64,000 nucleotides of DNA from assembly GCF_036192275.1 (NCBI RefSeq), contig NZ_CP108088.1, positions 8,914,001 through 8,978,000 on the forward strand, written 5' to 3'. A program made the position numbers and the translations under genes. This stretch comes from Streptomyces sp. NBC_00250 (GTDB taxonomy: Bacteria > Actinomycetota > Actinomycetes > Streptomycetales > Streptomycetaceae). A model generated the notes under the pieces. It was not told where the DNA came from and did not search any database. It saw only the letters and a list, made by a program, of their open reading frames with translations. Positions 61,983-64,000 of the stretch are shown in pieces (position 1 is the stretch's first letter; each line of letters begins with the position of its first letter).

Positions 61983-62648
61983 ATGAGAATTGTTCTGGCA
62001 GATGACAGCGTGCTGATAAGGGCCGGCATCCGGGAAATCTTGACCTCCCACGCTCATGATGTCATCCGCGAATGCGAGGACGCCGACGAACTGGTTGCCG
62101 CGGTCGACGAGCTGGTGCGTGCCGGAGCCGCCCCGAACATGGTGATCACGGATGTCCGCATGCCCCCCAGGAACACCGACGACGGACTGCGTGCCGCGAT
62201 CGATCTGCGCTCCCGTCACCGGGACCTGCCGGTGTTGGTTCTCTCCGCCTACGTCACGGGCCCCTATGTGAGGGAGCTTCTGAACGGCCCGGGTGCCGAC
62301 GGAGCCGTCGGATACCTGCTCAAGGAGAAAGTGGGCAGAGTCGCCGACTTCCTGCGAGCTGTCGAGACGGTCTCCGCAGGTGGCGTCGTGATCGACCCCG
62401 AGGTTGTTCGCCACGTCACCCGCGCGGACTCGCCACAGGGGCCGCTTGCCCGGCTCACCGCTCGGGAAAGGGAAGTGCTCGCCCACATGGCCGAAGGGCA
62501 CTCCAACGCAGAAATCGCGACGGAGCTGTTTCTTTCCGGCGCTGCCGTGAGTAAGCATGTGGCGAACGTTTTCGTGAAGCTCGGCATGCCTCCCGACGAG
62601 GACAATCGGCGCGTAAAGGCCATTCTGGCCTGGTTCGAATACAACTGA
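61983..62648 (+). CDS. NarL-type response regulator
   Basis: 221 residues. Receiver acidic pair in IVLADDSVLIR, phospho-acceptor Asp in MVITDVRMPP (about residue 58), Ser in VLSAYV, Lys in LLKEKVG. HTH: LTAREREVLAHMAEGHSNAE, then LFLSGAAVSKHVANVFVKLG. A GGGGAGGGGGG site precedes ATG 61983. It pairs with the kinase upstream and likely regulates the divergent ABC/DUF4097 cluster through the 22-bp palindrome. Confidence 0.92.
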   Translation: MRIVLADDSVLIRAGIREILTSHAHDVIRECEDADELVAAVDELVRAGAAPNMVITDVRMPPRNTDDGLRAAIDLRSRHRDLPVLVLSAYVTGPYVRELLNGPGADGAVGYLLKEKVGRVADFLRAVETVSAGGVVIDPEVVRHVTRADSPQGPLARLTAREREVLAHMAEGHSNAEIATELFLSGAAVSKHVANVFVKLGMPPDEDNRRVKAILAWFEYN

Positions 62649-62866
62649 GGATTGGCCCCGGGCGCCGTCCAGCAGCGCCCACAGCTCCGTGAGCCCTGCG
62701 TCGGTGCCGCAGGTTCTGGGAGCGTTCTCAACGCGTGTCGGCCCCAGAATCCTGGTCCCTACGAGCTCGTGGGCGCCGCCAGTCATTGGGGGGCGCAGGT
62801 AGTGCTCGTTCGAGGAGCTTCCGCTCGAACTCTTCGCCATGCCGTCGAACGGGGCGGAGATCTGTA

Positions 62867-62884
62867 CTAGGGCTGTTGCGAAAG
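62867..62884 (-). repeat. Isolated IS5-family terminal inverted repeat
   Basis: CTAGGGCTGTTGCGAAAG is the inverse of the IS end at 4359-4377 apart from a 2-base gap (GGGCCTGTT against GGGCTGTT). No transposase fragment is recognisable between 62649 and 62933, so this is a solo relic or a short MITE-like remnant. Confidence 0.5.
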
Positions 62885-62933
62885 CGGATCTTCCTTTGCG
62901 ACGATCACGGTTCGGCGTGAAGGGGACGACGGG

Positions 62934-63272
62934 TTGGCGATGAAGCAAGAGCCGAAGGCGTGGTACAGCGCCAGAACCTTCTATAGGTGGGCGAGTTGGG
63001 AAAATCGGCCCTACGAGGAGCGCGTCGTGCTGTTCAGGGCCCGGTCCCTCGGCGAGGCCGTTGAACTGGCCGAGCGGGAGTCGGCCGAGTACGCCGGGGA
63101 GAGTGACTTCGAAGTCCTCGACATGGTCCAGGCATACCGGATCTGCGACGGCGACGAAGAAGTGGGAACGGGCACGGAGGTGTTCTCCAAACTGCATGCG
63201 CTCGACCTCCCGGCGAACGAGTTTCTCGACCGCTACGACTCGGGACCGGCCCACACTCAGATCAGTGAGTGA
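62934..63272 (+). CDS. DUF4288-family protein
   Basis: 112 residues of DUF4288 type: KAWYSARTFYRWASW, then ERVVLFRARSLGEAVELAER, EYAGESDFEVLDMVQAYRIC and EVFSKLHALDLPANEFLDRY. The small cytosolic family is uncharacterised and often sits near immunity-type genes. TTG 62934 has GAAGGGGAC at good distance; ATG 62940 is an alternative. No toxin gene is visible next to it. Confidence 0.75.
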   Translation: MAMKQEPKAWYSARTFYRWASWENRPYEERVVLFRARSLGEAVELAERESAEYAGESDFEVLDMVQAYRICDGDEEVGTGTEVFSKLHALDLPANEFLDRYDSGPAHTQISE

Positions 63273-63387
63273 TGTCGTTGGTGGCGCTCGGCCCTGCAGT
63301 CATGGTGTGTGGGGCGAGGAGTTGTGGCGTGATCGGCCTGATGGCCTTCGATGACGCGTGCACGATGAAGCACCGCAACGATCCGCC

Positions 63388-63427
63388 TCCGGTCGGCTGA
63401 CCGGCCCTGCCCGGTCAGCCGACCGGA
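63388..63427. terminator. Hairpin terminator, shared by converging genes
   Basis: 17-bp arms (TCCGGTCGGCTGACCGG and CCGGTCAGCCGACCGGA) flank a 6-base loop. The stop codon of the right-edge gene lies inside the 3' arm. It can end transcription from both sides. Confidence 0.75.
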
Positions 63428-64000
63428 TTTCGGCGCCGGGACGCCGCCGCCTTCGCGTACACCTCCGAGGTTGGTTCGGGACGTGCGGCGAGTGCCCAGC
63501 GCGGTAGCACTGAAGGATGGTCGGGGAAGCGGACGACTGCTTTGGTGGGGGTGGCCGGGTTCCCCAGCGCCATCCGCCGCATGTCGTGCACGGTGAACTC
63601 GTGGGAGCCGTCGCACGAGGCGCCGGGCAGCAGATCGCAGCCGAGGCATGGGCACTGCGGCGCACGTACGAATGGCGTTTCCTCGGGCGCTCGCAGACTA
63701 GATATCCCTGGGCGCGAGGCAGCCCCCTCGCCGGTGGCCAGCGCCGCCGGCACGACTGGTGACGTCGCCTCGCCGGGTGCGACCGCGCGGCGGACTTCGG
63801 CATGCGGATGCCCCGCGAGCCTGGCGGCGACTGGCTGACGCACGATGAGGCCAACGTGTCTTGCGGTCTCCGGCATGACCGTCAGGATCGTCGCGACCTC
63901 GGTCAAGTAACCCTGCGGTAGCTTCCTGCAGTTGAGATCCGCGGCAGTGACGTACTGGCAGAGTGGAGTGACGATTCGACCGAGGGAGGCGGTTAAGTGG
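63415..64000 (-). CDS. C-terminal part of a probable repeat protein (LRV-like), open at right edge
   Basis: A minus-strand frame runs from the right edge to TGA 63415. It gives at least 194 residues with short helical repeats: RQPVAARLAGHPHAEVRRAV and MRRMALGNPATPTKAVVRFP, then DHPSVLPRWALAARPEP, in the manner of leucine-rich-repeat-variant proteins. CPCLGCDLLPGASC could hold a metal. The frame is open past a TTG at 63906, so the true start lies beyond the window. Function unknown. Confidence 0.5.
   Translation of the reverse strand, partial: HLTASLGRIVTPLCQYVTAADLNCRKLPQGYLTEVATILTVMPETARHVGLIVRQPVAARLAGHPHAEVRRAVAPGEATSPVVPAALATGEGAASRPGISSLRAPEETPFVRAPQCPCLGCDLLPGASCDGSHEFTVHDMRRMALGNPATPTKAVVRFPDHPSVLPRWALAARPEPTSEVYAKAAASRRRNPVG

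Overview
The window is high-GC DNA with strong GC bias at third codon positions, frequent GTG and TTG starts, many 4-base start/stop overlaps, SpoIIE-type phosphatases, Ser/Thr kinases, LuxR regulators with TPR-like regions and a DUF4360 protein. This points to Streptomyces or a close relative. No housekeeping block is present apart from an initiator tRNA-Met. The density of regulators, transporters, IS remnants and a toxin cassette suggests an accessory chromosomal region.

Left part (1-7.8 kb): a graveyard of broken insertion sequences (three IS5-family copies and one IS481-family copy) interleaved with intact genes. These are a Nudix hydrolase, a SRAP/HMCES-type abasic-site protein, a CGNR regulator divergent from an NAD(P)-dependent oxidoreductase around a perfect palindrome, and a small ACT-domain protein behind a leader peptide plus terminator that looks like a branched-chain amino acid attenuator.

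8-27 kb: a Ser/Thr receptor kinase coupled to a second membrane protein; a class C serine hydrolase; an AraC/GyrI-type regulator; and a six-gene minus-strand operon (ABC exporter, APH-like kinase, Nudix, MFS efflux, two methyltransferases), mostly with 4-base overlaps. Then follow a DUF4360 secreted protein, a TPR protein coupled to a polyprenyl synthase, a SixA-like phosphatase, a secreted lipase and a PAS-SpoIIE phosphatase.

27-43 kb: initiator tRNA-Met, FKBP, a 2H phosphoesterase, a LysR/cupin divergon, a DoxX-like protein, a two-component system divergent from an MMPL exporter, a second membrane Ser/Thr kinase, a large LuxR regulator, a GlxA-type regulator divergent from a quinone-reductase-like enzyme whose start region is triplicated, and a Tat-exported beta-carbonic anhydrase.

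43-49 kb: the most striking locus, a 1555-residue secreted modular protein (signal segment, ricin-type lectin region, about 600 residues of Ala-rich coiled coil, C-terminal domain resembling a polymorphic toxin) followed after 19 bases by a small gene that fits an immunity protein.

49-64 kb: uncharacterised and lipoprotein genes with hexanucleotide repeats, a junction of IS200/IS605 and tyrosine-integrase remnants with a frameshifted DinB gene, then an envelope-stress-like module (DUF4097 lipoprotein, FtsX permease, ABC ATPase, divergent histidine kinase and response regulator, 22-bp palindrome between them), a DUF4288 gene and a partial repeat protein at the right edge. All names come from reading motifs by eye; no database search was run.
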